A stretch of DNA of 64,000 bases from Pseudomonas sp. URMO17WK12:I2 (GTDB taxonomy: Bacteria > Pseudomonadota > Gammaproteobacteria > Pseudomonadales > Pseudomonadaceae): contig NZ_QKYW01000001.1 of NCBI RefSeq assembly GCF_003253735.1, forward strand, positions 930,001 to 994,000, written 5' to 3'. Every line of letters starts with the position of its first letter. The first letter of the stretch is position 1. Made by a program: the position numbers and the translations under genes. A model generated the notes under the pieces. That model searched no databases. It saw only the letters and a list, made by a program, of their open reading frames with translations, and was not told the origin of the DNA. Of this stretch, positions 8,673 through 16,009 are shown one piece after another.

Positions 8673-9856
8673 GATTGCGCGCCCTGATTCGCAAGGAAAC
8701 CCTCCTGCTGCTGCGCGACCCCCACGCGCTGGCCGTGCTGTTCCTCATGCCGACGCTGTTCCTGGTGATCATGGCTGGCGCCATGTCCAGCTACCTGCAG
8801 GATCGCCTGCCGCCGTTACAGCTGGTGATCGACGCGCCGCAGCAGAGCGATTCCAGTCGCTTCTTTCAGAACGCCTTGCAGGCGCAGCTACCGGACAGCA
8901 GCTTGCTGGCCAGCGGCCCGGCCGAGCTGGCGCGTATCAGCCTGGCTGCCGACTTCGACGAAAGGCTGCTGGATACCCCGCACCAAGGACCCACGCTGAG
9001 CTTTCCCGCGCAATTCGATCGACTCTCGCGCCAGCGCCTGCACGGCGCGGTGACCATCGCCCTGGCACAGACCCGGCTACGCGCCTACCTGCTGGACAGC
9101 GGAGCGCTGCAAGAAGGCCTGACGCCTACCGAGCAGCTGGAACTGATCCAGCAACGCACCGAGAGCCAGATCGACGAACGCGAGCGCCTGGCCAGCGGCG
9201 ACTTGAGCGACCGGGCCAACGCCACGCAGATGAGCGTGCCGGCGTGGCTGATTTTCGGCATGTTCTTCGTGGTGCTGCCAATGGCCGGCAGCTTTCAGCG
9301 CGAGCAGCAAAGTGGCGCGCTGCTGCGCTTTCGCTGCCTGGGCCTGGGGCTCGGCACGCTGGCGCTGAGCAAGCTGCTGCCATACCTGGCCATCAACCTC
9401 CTGCAGTTCGTGGTGTTGCTGAGCATCGGCATCCATGGTTTGCCGCTGCTCGGCCTGCCGGCGCTGGGGCTCAATGGCAGCCTGCCCGCTTACGCCCTGC
9501 TGGCGGCCAGTATCGCCCTGGCGACCTGCAGCCTGGGTCTGCTGCTGGCCGCACTGGCACGCAGTAGTGAACAAGCCCTATTGCTTGGCGGTGGGATCAA
9601 TATCATCCTCGCAGCCATCGGCGGCATCATGGTGCCCAAGAGCGTGATGCCGGAGGCCATGCGCCAGTTGGCGGAAGTTTCCCCGATGAGCTGGGCACTC
9701 GACGCCTTTCTCACCCTGCTGGTGGGCCATGGCTCACTGGCCGACGTCATCCCGTGGTGCGCTCGCCTGTTGCTGTTCGCAATCCTGGCCGGCGCGAGCG
9801 GCTTGTTCCTGTTCCACAAACGAGTACAGCAAACGCAATGGACCACACACTACTAG
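8669..9856 (+). CDS. ABC-2 type transporter permease
   Basis: 395 residues from ATG 8669 (ATGA overlap with the ATPase gene). The N-terminus (RALIRKETLLLLRDPHALAVLFLMPTLFLVIMAG) is the standard ABC-2 start with helix 1. A large extracytoplasmic domain of about 190 residues follows, then five C-terminal helices (for example AWLIFGMFFVVLPMAG and ALLLGGGINIILAAIGGIM). This single-large-loop arrangement matches lipid and pigment exporters of the YhhJ/NatB type. It pairs with the preceding ATPase. Its 3' end overlaps the acyl-carrier-protein gene by 19 bases. Confidence 0.88.
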   Translation: MRLRALIRKETLLLLRDPHALAVLFLMPTLFLVIMAGAMSSYLQDRLPPLQLVIDAPQQSDSSRFFQNALQAQLPDSSLLASGPAELARISLAADFDERLLDTPHQGPTLSFPAQFDRLSRQRLHGAVTIALAQTRLRAYLLDSGALQEGLTPTEQLELIQQRTESQIDERERLASGDLSDRANATQMSVPAWLIFGMFFVVLPMAGSFQREQQSGALLRFRCLGLGLGTLALSKLLPYLAINLLQFVVLLSIGIHGLPLLGLPALGLNGSLPAYALLAASIALATCSLGLLLAALARSSEQALLLGGGINIILAAIGGIMVPKSVMPEAMRQLAEVSPMSWALDAFLTLLVGHGSLADVIPWCARLLLFAILAGASGLFLFHKRVQQTQWTTHY

Positions 9857-10104
9857 AAGAAAAGCTCAAGCAAATGCTGATTCGCGAGTGCGACAAGGAA
9901 GACGATATCGACTGGCAAAGCATCGACAACGATGAGCCGCTGTTCGGCCAGCAAAGCCGTATCCAGATGGACAGCCTCGACGCCCTGCAAGTCTCGCTGG
10001 CTCTGCAGCAGCAGTACGGCGTGCGTATCGAAGGCGCCAAGGACGGCCGTCGCATCCTCAACAGCATCGCCAGCATTGCCGCCTTTATCAGGCAACAACA
10101 GTGA
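9838..10104 (+). CDS. acyl carrier protein
   Basis: 88 residues from ATG 9838. The phosphopantetheine attachment motif is Q-M-D-S-L-D-A-L with Ser46, within a four-helix carrier-protein length. It lies between the exporter and ketosynthase genes and overlaps both, so it is the dedicated carrier for this block, comparable to DarC or the second ACP of flexirubin clusters. It should tether the malonyl-derived chain used by the ketosynthases at 10101 and 13426. Confidence 0.88.
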   Translation: MDHTLLEEKLKQMLIRECDKEDDIDWQSIDNDEPLFGQQSRIQMDSLDALQVSLALQQQYGVRIEGAKDGRRILNSIASIAAFIRQQQ

Positions 10105-11207
10105 CGCCCGTCTTCCTGCAGCGAGGCGCCATGCACAGCGCCCTTGGTGCTGACCTGGGCACGGCCAATCAGGCCCTGCGTACTGGCGTAGGCCCGCACG
10201 CGGCCAGCTTCACGCTCCATGAGCTGCAGGAGCCGCGGCCTTACCTGAGCGTGCCAGGCGGCGAGAGCCGCGACGAGCACTTCGACCGGCTGCTCCGCGA
10301 GACCCTGGGCGAAGCACCGACCGCACTGGACGATTGCCTGCTGATCGTCGCCAGCACCAGCCTGGATATCGACGAGCTGGAAGCGCTCGCCGAACGGAGC
10401 GGCGGCTTTCATCCCGACCACTCGACTTCGCTGGATCTGATCGCCGAGCAGCTGCGTGATCGCTGGGGCTTCGCCGCTGCCTTCACCCTCAACACCGCCT
10501 GCACCAGCGCCGCCAACGGCTTGCTGTATGGCGCCCGCATGCTTGGCGCCGCACTGTATCGCCGTGTGCTGGTACTGACCTTCGAAACACCAAGTGCCAT
10601 CGCCCAGCAAGGCTTTGGCGCGTTGGGGCTGGTATCGCCGAGTGGCAACTATCGCCCCTTCCACCCGCAACGCGACGGCCTGGTACTCGGCGAGGCCTAT
10701 GCGGCGGCCCTGCTGAGCCTGCAGCCAGGGCCTGCACCGCTGGCGCGCCTGCTGGGCGGTTTCAGCGCCTGCGACACCAGCAGCCTGACCAATACGCGCG
10801 AAGACGGCAGCCATATCGAGTGGGTGATGCGCGAGGCCTTGCGCAGTGCCGGGGTCAGTGCCGAGCAGATCGGCCTGGTGAAACCCCACGGCACGGCCAC
10901 TGGCGCCAATGACCGCGCCGAAAGCAATGGCGTGCGCCTGCTGTTCGGCGAGGCGCTGCCACCGCTGTGCGTGCTCAAACCCTGGCTCGGCCACACCCTG
11001 GGCGCCTGCGGCCTGACGGAAACCCTGCTGCTGGTGGAAAACCTCGGGCACCTGCCGGCCTGCGACTACGCTGCTGAAGCGCTGCTGCCGCTACCTGCCA
11101 AGGCCCTGAGCATTGGCGAAGACAGCCTGCTGCTCGCCAACTTCTTCGGCTTTGGCGGCAACAATGCCAGCCTGGTGCTGCAACGCTGCACGGGAGACGC
11201 ACCATGA
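10101..11207 (+). CDS. beta-ketoacyl-ACP synthase of the second block
   Basis: 368 residues, somewhat short for the family (about 400-420). The predicted triad is Cys134 (NTACTSAANG), His263 (KPHGTATGANDRAES) and His298 (WLGHTLGACGLTET), so it should be catalytic. The closing FFGFGGNNASLVLQR is conserved in type II ketosynthases. It is followed by a truncated ketosynthase-like protein with a 4-base overlap; this pair resembles the KS plus short chain-length-factor pair of aryl-polyene systems. Confidence 0.85.
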   Translation: MTPVFLQRGAMHSALGADLGTANQALRTGVGPHAASFTLHELQEPRPYLSVPGGESRDEHFDRLLRETLGEAPTALDDCLLIVASTSLDIDELEALAERSGGFHPDHSTSLDLIAEQLRDRWGFAAAFTLNTACTSAANGLLYGARMLGAALYRRVLVLTFETPSAIAQQGFGALGLVSPSGNYRPFHPQRDGLVLGEAYAAALLSLQPGPAPLARLLGGFSACDTSSLTNTREDGSHIEWVMREALRSAGVSAEQIGLVKPHGTATGANDRAESNGVRLLFGEALPPLCVLKPWLGHTLGACGLTETLLLVENLGHLPACDYAAEALLPLPAKALSIGEDSLLLANFFGFGGNNASLVLQRCTGDAP

Positions 11208-11755
11208 GCCATGCCATAGCCGCCTGCAGCGTGCGCGGGGACGCGGAGCATTCCGACAAAGACCTTAAGGCCACGCTGATCAATTGGCTGCCGACCACGC
11301 CACGGCGTATCGACCGGCTGATCCTGCAGGCCTTGCTCTGCGCCGCGCCGCTGCGGGCCAGGATTCGCCGCGACTGCGGCTTGTACCTGGCCTCGCGACA
11401 CCCGGCCAGGGCCACCATGGGCTCGCTGCTCGACACGGCGTGCGTGCATAAGCTGCAGCCCAAGCCCTTCGAGTTCGTCAACAGCGTCAGCAACGCCGCC
11501 GGTTTTCACGTCGCCGCGCAACTGGGGCTGGAAGGGCCAAACCTCTTCATCGGCGCCGGCCCGTACGTGTGGAAACATCTGCAGGCACTGGCTGGGCTGG
11601 ATCTGGCCGACGGCCTGATCGGCCAGGCGCTGCTGGTGCTGATCGATGAAGACGGCGAGTTCGAGGCCCAGGCAGTGCTGATCGAAGGACCAAGTCAGGC
11701 AGCTGATTTTGCCGAGCTGACGGCGGGGATCGATGTGCTGCAGTTGCAGCTGTAG
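11204..11755 (+). CDS. truncated, active-site-less ketosynthase-like protein (chain-length-factor-like)
   Basis: 183 residues, about half a ketosynthase. The stretch FVNSVSNAAGFHVAAQLGLEGPN aligns by eye with the FabF region just before the active-site loop, but where T-x-A-C-S would follow it reads LFIGAGPYVW, so the nucleophilic cysteine is missing and no C-terminal His motifs exist. It fits the Ketoacyl-synt_2 type (chain length factor, ApeC-like) found in APE clusters. The likely role is a non-catalytic partner of the ketosynthase at 10101. Last gene of the operon. Confidence 0.7.
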   Translation: MSHAIAACSVRGDAEHSDKDLKATLINWLPTTPRRIDRLILQALLCAAPLRARIRRDCGLYLASRHPARATMGSLLDTACVHKLQPKPFEFVNSVSNAAGFHVAAQLGLEGPNLFIGAGPYVWKHLQALAGLDLADGLIGQALLVLIDEDGEFEAQAVLIEGPSQAADFAELTAGIDVLQLQL

Positions 11756-11762
11756 AGGTATT

Positions 11763-11936
11763 TGTGGGACCGCGCCGTGGGCACGAACAATCGCGGGCAT
11801 GGCCCGCTCCCACTGGAGCGTGCTGGAAGGCCGCTTGGGTCTTGCGCCGTTAAACGATCTTGCTTCTTAAGAATGTTCAACTGACCTAATCAATGGGCCC
11901 ATGCCCCAAACTTGTGGGAGCGGGCCATGCCCGAGA
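11763..11936. repeat. pair of REP-like palindromes in inverted orientation between convergent operons
   Basis: 11763-11812 contains GTGGGA...GCCCGCTCCCAC and 11913-11936 contains TGTGGGAGCGGGCCATGCCC, both matching the Pseudomonas REP consensus style. They lie in the convergent space between the plus operon ending at 11755 and the minus operon ending at 12031, a usual place for REP insertion. Confidence 0.6.
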
Positions 11937-11951
11937 AAATTCCACAGCATG

Positions 11952-12016
11952 CAGGGTGAACCCGTCCAGCGCTCCGCGACCGCAATCGTGGACAAAAGAG
12001 TGTTGTCCACCCTACG
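11952..12016. repeat. copy of a GTAGGGTGGAC-type repeat module
   Basis: This stretch, ending in TTGTCCACCCTAC, closely matches 34633-34710. The two share about 50 bases with few differences. It is a palindromic intergenic repeat with no coding content, next to the REP pair. Confidence 0.55.
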
Positions 12017-12030
12017 CAGCCTGCTGTGCT

Positions 12031-13032
12031 TCAACCCTTGCGCTTGGCCCAAGCCCCCAACTCTTTCATCAGCACCCGCTCCTGGCCGGCAATTCCCCGC
12101 AGCATATCGGCAATCGGCCGGAAGTCCGGTGCATCGCCCTTGCTGCGACTGGCACGCACGCACGCTGAAGCGAACTGGCGCCAGTCGTCGCCCACCGCCG
12201 TCATACGGGTCGAGGCTTCGCGCAACGTGGCATCACCGATCTTTTCGCCGGCCTCCTGCAGAAAGCTCGCATACATGAAGCGAAAGCCCGCACCGCCGGT
12301 ACCGATTTCTTCCTGCATGCGCACGATATGGGTGAGGTACAGGCGATTGTACTTGGCCTGCGCCGGGTCGAGCGCCTCAACGCGCTTGGCCAGATGGGCG
12401 ATACCGCGAATACCGATCCATGGCAGCGGCATGCCGTCGAGAATCCGCGAGGTGGACAGCACGCTCTTGCGAATCAGCCTTTCCCAGTCCTGATCCGGCG
12501 CCACGTCGTCCAGGTAATACATCAACCCCTTTGCCGCCAGAGCGCCCTTGGCGAAGCGCGCCTTCTGCAGATCCTCGGCGGCGCACCGCACCGGCGCCTC
12601 GAACACCGGGTCGCTGAGCAGGTATTCGTTGCCCTCGCGCCCATAGGCCAGCAGGTTGTGGGCGTTGAAGTGAAAGCGCATCTCCGGCGGAAAGTACGGC
12701 AGCCAGAACACCGAGCTCTGCAGCCCCGCCAGACGGCCGCCGTCGAGGGCGGCGTCGAGCGCGATGCGACCTTGCTCAGGACTGTTGAAGGTGCGGCTGG
12801 TCAGGCGTACGCCGAGGCGCTTGCTCAGCGTCTTGATCAGGTGCCTGGGCGGCATGCGGTAGGCAATCAGTGGCATGCCGCCGAGCTTGACGATCGGCAG
12901 GTAGGCGAACGCCAGGCCAGATGCCAGGCCGAACGCCATCGGCTCACTCATCGGCAGGCCGGCGTGGGTCAGCAGGCTGGCCATCACGCCGCTTTCGCAA
13001 TGGGCGCTCTGGCGATGCTCGAAGGCGGTCAT
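12031..13032 (-). CDS. BtrH N-terminal domain / DUF4872 protein, candidate acyltransferase
   Basis: 333 residues. The N-terminal HCESGVMASLLTHAGLPMSEPMAFGLASG matches the BtrH_N family, where Cys-His chemistry moves an acyl group from an ACP (BtrH of butirosin synthesis); residues C13 and H11 are visible. The C-terminal half is helical. BtrH-type proteins also accompany DarA/DarB in flexirubin-like clusters, so transfer of the polyene acyl chain from ACP to the dialkylresorcinol hydroxyl is an attractive role; this is inference. It is last in the minus operon and overlaps the gene at 13029 by 4 bases. Confidence 0.8.
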   Translation of the reverse strand: MTAFEHRQSAHCESGVMASLLTHAGLPMSEPMAFGLASGLAFAYLPIVKLGGMPLIAYRMPPRHLIKTLSKRLGVRLTSRTFNSPEQGRIALDAALDGGRLAGLQSSVFWLPYFPPEMRFHFNAHNLLAYGREGNEYLLSDPVFEAPVRCAAEDLQKARFAKGALAAKGLMYYLDDVAPDQDWERLIRKSVLSTSRILDGMPLPWIGIRGIAHLAKRVEALDPAQAKYNRLYLTHIVRMQEEIGTGGAGFRFMYASFLQEAGEKIGDATLREASTRMTAVGDDWRQFASACVRASRSKGDAPDFRPIADMLRGIAGQERVLMKELGAWAKRKG

Positions 13033-13436
13033 GGCAGTTCCTTCTGATAACGACGCAACTCGTCGACGGTCAGGCCGAAGGCCTCGGCATAGCGGCCCAA
13101 CACGGAATCACTCAGGCGACGATAGATTTCCGGGCGGAAATGCCGGCGCACGCGCCATTGCCAGAGCCCGGCGATCTGCGCCAGCGCCGGCTCGTCCATG
13201 CGGTAGCGGTACATCAGGCATTTCAGCGGCGACAGCTCACCGCGCTGCCAGCCGGCATAGGCCTCGGCTTCCTGCGCCTGCAGCTCGGCCACAGCCAGCT
13301 GGGTGGAAAAGGATTCAGCTTCCCAACCGGCACTCTGGGCACCCTGGTAATGCCCCTTGTCATCCACGGCGTAGAGCAATTTGCTGTGCCCGCCGTAGGC
13401 GGAATCCGGGTCCTGCGGAACCTCGTCAAGCTTCAT
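13029..13436 (-). CDS. conserved pigment-cluster protein of unknown function
   Basis: 135 residues from ATG 13436; the longer in-frame extension to 13634 is antisense-like sequence inside the ketosynthase gene. There is no signal peptide or membrane helix. The C-terminal part (LSDSVLGRYAEAFGLTVDELRRYQ) is helical and reminiscent of a small helix-turn-helix; the rest is Trp- and Tyr-rich (AGLWQWRVRRHFRPEIYRRL). It overlaps both neighbours (DarB-like stop and BtrH-like start), so it is embedded in the operon. I do not recognise the family. Confidence 0.7.
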   Translation of the reverse strand: MKLDEVPQDPDSAYGGHSKLLYAVDDKGHYQGAQSAGWEAESFSTQLAVAELQAQEAEAYAGWQRGELSPLKCLMYRYRMDEPALAQIAGLWQWRVRRHFRPEIYRRLSDSVLGRYAEAFGLTVDELRRYQKELP

Positions 13437-14583
13437 TGCCGACCACCGTAAGGTGCATGAATGCACTGGAGAAGCGCCCGCTTTCCGGCACGTAGCAGAG
13501 CAGTTTCTGGCCGCTGCGCAACCGCCCGCCATTGAACAGTTCTTCAAGGATGATGAAGATCGACGCCGCTCCGGTATTGCCCTTGCTGGTGAGGTTGGTG
13601 AACCAGCGCTCCTGGGGAATCGGCAGGCCGACATTGGTCAGGCCCACGGCCAGGCGGTCGCGAAAGAACTCCGAGGAGTAATGCGGCAGGAACCAGTCGA
13701 TATCCGCCACGCGCAGTTCACGGCGCGCCATGATGCGCCGCAATGCCTCTTCCACGGTGTACTTGACGATGTTGTCGTTGAGCAGCTTGACGTCCTGCTT
13801 GACCGCCATCACCGACTGCCGGGCCCGCTCGTCGGCGTCATAGCGGCTCCAGCCGCGCAGCTTGCCATCCACAATCTCGCCGCCGGCATACATGCAGGTC
13901 GGCATCTGGTCGGCGAAGGAGAGGATGTCCAGCCAGTCGACGCGCAGGCTGAGCCCGTGGGCATTGGCTCGATCCTGCAGCAGCACGGCGCCAGCGCCAT
14001 CGGAAAGCATCCAGCGCAGGAAGTCTTTCTCGAAAGCGATTTCCGGATGGTTCTCCAGCTCTTCGACACGGCTGTCGTACTCGGCGTTGAAGTTGCGCGC
14101 CTGCATCAGTGTCGACGCGACCTCAGAGCCGCAGGCCACGGCGTTGCGGCTTTCACCGCTGGCCACGCTCATCCAGGCGTATTTCAACGCCGTCATCCCG
14201 CACAGGCAGATTCCCGCCGTAGTGGCGACTTCGCAAGGCGGATTGCCGAGTTCACCGTGCACCATCACCGCATGGCCCGGCATCAGCTGATCGGGTGACG
14301 AGGTGCTGGCGACCAGGCAATCCAGGCTATCCAGCGCGAAATCGTCGCCAACCAGGCCGCGAATCGCCGCGGCGCTGAGCTGCGCATTGCTCATGCTTGG
14401 CTCCCCGGTCAGCGGGTCGATGACGTAGTGGCGCTGCTGGATGCCGTTGCGGCGCAACACCAGCTTGCGCGCACGCGAGGGCTTGTCACCGACCATGCCG
14501 AGTCGTGCTTCCATTTGCTCGTTATCGACCGGACCATGGGGCAGGCTGGCGCTGATACGGTTGATGAATACGGGTGCTACCAC
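13426..14583 (-). CDS. StlD/DarB family beta-ketosynthase (KAS III-like)
   Basis: 385 residues from GTG 14583, with GAGG 7 bases upstream. The thiolase fold shows a candidate nucleophile Cys126 (AGICLCG; Cys128 is a neighbour), His in FLPHYSSEFF and Asn in SKGNTGAAS, giving a KAS III-type Cys-His-Asn set. The terminal RSGQKLLCYVPESGRFSSAFMHL is characteristic of the StlD/DarB group, which condenses two beta-keto/enoyl acyl chains into a cyclohexanedione that becomes a resorcinol. The DarA-like gene immediately upstream supports this assignment. Confidence 0.88.
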   Translation of the reverse strand: MVAPVFINRISASLPHGPVDNEQMEARLGMVGDKPSRARKLVLRRNGIQQRHYVIDPLTGEPSMSNAQLSAAAIRGLVGDDFALDSLDCLVASTSSPDQLMPGHAVMVHGELGNPPCEVATTAGICLCGMTALKYAWMSVASGESRNAVACGSEVASTLMQARNFNAEYDSRVEELENHPEIAFEKDFLRWMLSDGAGAVLLQDRANAHGLSLRVDWLDILSFADQMPTCMYAGGEIVDGKLRGWSRYDADERARQSVMAVKQDVKLLNDNIVKYTVEEALRRIMARRELRVADIDWFLPHYSSEFFRDRLAVGLTNVGLPIPQERWFTNLTSKGNTGAASIFIILEELFNGGRLRSGQKLLCYVPESGRFSSAFMHLTVVGNEA

Positions 14584-14601
14584 GGGATTACCTCGGTCAC
14601 T

Positions 14602-15519
14602 TCACTCGCCGGACGGGCCGGCGAAGTAGGCCTTTTGACGCTGGATGCGCGCCTTGAACAACGGGGCCAACAACTTTTTCAACAACGCACTGATCGGCAC
14701 CACGGTGAGAATCAGACAGATCAGGAACACGATATACACCACCAGCCCGAGGCCGCGACGCCTGCTCTGCTGCGGGCCGAGTGCGAAAAGCAGACGGCTC
14801 CACAGGGTAAAGCTGCGATTGCCGACCTTTTCGCTGGCGATCAGCTTTTCATCCACTTTCACCGCACCGAGACCGCTGAGCATTGGCTGCTCAACGGGAA
14901 GTTCATCAGCCAGCAGGCGTCGCACCATGGCATCGCCAAAGCGGCTGGCACCGGCCATTTCCGCCTCGTCGATGCCGGCACGCGGCACCCAGCTGTAGGG
15001 TTTCTGCCGACCGGTGAACATCCACAGCGGCGTTGCCAGGAAGCTCGCTGCGGTGCCACAGGCATCGGTCAGCACTGCGTTGTCGACCAGTTTCGCGCCT
15101 AGGGCGTGCAGGCGTGCCTTGACCTTTTCCTGGGCCATCAGCCACATATTGCGGCAACCGATGAGGGTCACCACTGGCGTATCCTTGAGCAGGCGAGCGG
15201 CTTGCGGCGAGGCAAGAAAGCTGGTGAAAGGCAGTGAAGGCGACAGGAACCACACCTGATAGGCGAGAATGATCAGGTCGTAGCGCTTGTCGGCGTCGAC
15301 TTTCAGCGGCAACAGTGGCTGTGGCTTCATCAGCACGGTTTCCGGGAAGATCCGGAAGAAGCCAAGAAAGGGCCACGGAAAGGGAAAAGGCGTGGCCGGC
15401 TGCAACGCCAGGAAATCCACCTGGATGCCGTCACTGGCCTGCAAGGGCGCACAGACCGATTGCACCAGGCGGTTCAATTGGCCAGTCTGTGAAAAGTGAA
15501 CGACTAGAACCTGACGCAT
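14602..15519 (-). CDS. DarA-like dialkylresorcinol condensing enzyme / aromatase
   Basis: 305 residues. The N-terminal VLVVHFSQTGQLNRLV is a flavodoxin-like FMN phosphate loop (S-x-T-G). Then come the family-typical PFPWPFLGFFRIFPETV, YDLIILAYQVWFLSPSLP and GCRNMWLMAQEKVK. A C-terminal hydrophobic helix (GLVVYIVFLICLILTVVPI) suggests membrane attachment. In Pseudomonas and Bacteroidetes DAR pathways DarA works with DarB, probably aromatising the cyclohexanedione to the resorcinol. It is first gene of the minus-strand operon darA-darB-unknown-btrH. Confidence 0.85.
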   Translation of the reverse strand: MRQVLVVHFSQTGQLNRLVQSVCAPLQASDGIQVDFLALQPATPFPFPWPFLGFFRIFPETVLMKPQPLLPLKVDADKRYDLIILAYQVWFLSPSLPFTSFLASPQAARLLKDTPVVTLIGCRNMWLMAQEKVKARLHALGAKLVDNAVLTDACGTAASFLATPLWMFTGRQKPYSWVPRAGIDEAEMAGASRFGDAMVRRLLADELPVEQPMLSGLGAVKVDEKLIASEKVGNRSFTLWSRLLFALGPQQSRRRGLGLVVYIVFLICLILTVVPISALLKKLLAPLFKARIQRQKAYFAGPSGE

Positions 15520-15550
15520 TTAAAGCGAATCCCTGCAAAATGGGCTGATT

Positions 15551-16003
15551 ATGCCACAGAGACTTCTTCAAATCGTAACCAAACGCTGCGCGGCATGCGC
15601 AGTGGTTCTCCTCTTTGGCCCCTTGTCGGCCCAGGCGGGCAACCTGCTGATACGCGTGCAGGGTAACCAGAGTGACGCCCCGCTATACCTGGGCCTGGTC
15701 AGCGCCGACCAGCCAGGCTGGGAGCCGCTGCTGCGCACCCAGCAGGGAGCCGGTGATCAGCTTATTCTCAAGGACGTGCCGCCGGGGCGTTTTGCCCTGC
15801 AGCTGTATCAGGACGCCAACGGCAACGGCCGCCTCGACCTCAGCCCCCGCGGCATTCCGCTGGAGCCCGTCGGTTTTTCCGCCAACCCGAGCTTGCTCAA
15901 GGGCAAGCCAGTGCCAAAGGCGGCGCAGTTCGAGCATGGCGACGATGACACACTGCTCGACATCCGCCTGCACCCGCCTCGCGGCAAGGTGCAGAAGGAC
16001 TGA
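15551..16003 (+). CDS. DUF2141 domain secreted protein
   Basis: 150 residues with a signal peptide (VVLLFGPLSAQA-G, cleavage near residue 29). The mature domain has the DUF2141 pattern: NLLIRVQG at the start, then VPPGRFALQLYQDANGNGRLD with an Asp/Asn-rich calcium-site-like turn. DUF2141 proteins are often found near carotenoid or pigment genes; function is unproven. It diverges from the darA-like gene with only 31 bases between start codons and runs convergently towards hemE, with 6 bases between the stops. Confidence 0.8.
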   Translation: MPQRLLQIVTKRCAACAVVLLFGPLSAQAGNLLIRVQGNQSDAPLYLGLVSADQPGWEPLLRTQQGAGDQLILKDVPPGRFALQLYQDANGNGRLDLSPRGIPLEPVGFSANPSLLKGKPVPKAAQFEHGDDDTLLDIRLHPPRGKVQKD

Positions 16004-16009
16004 CCGCGA

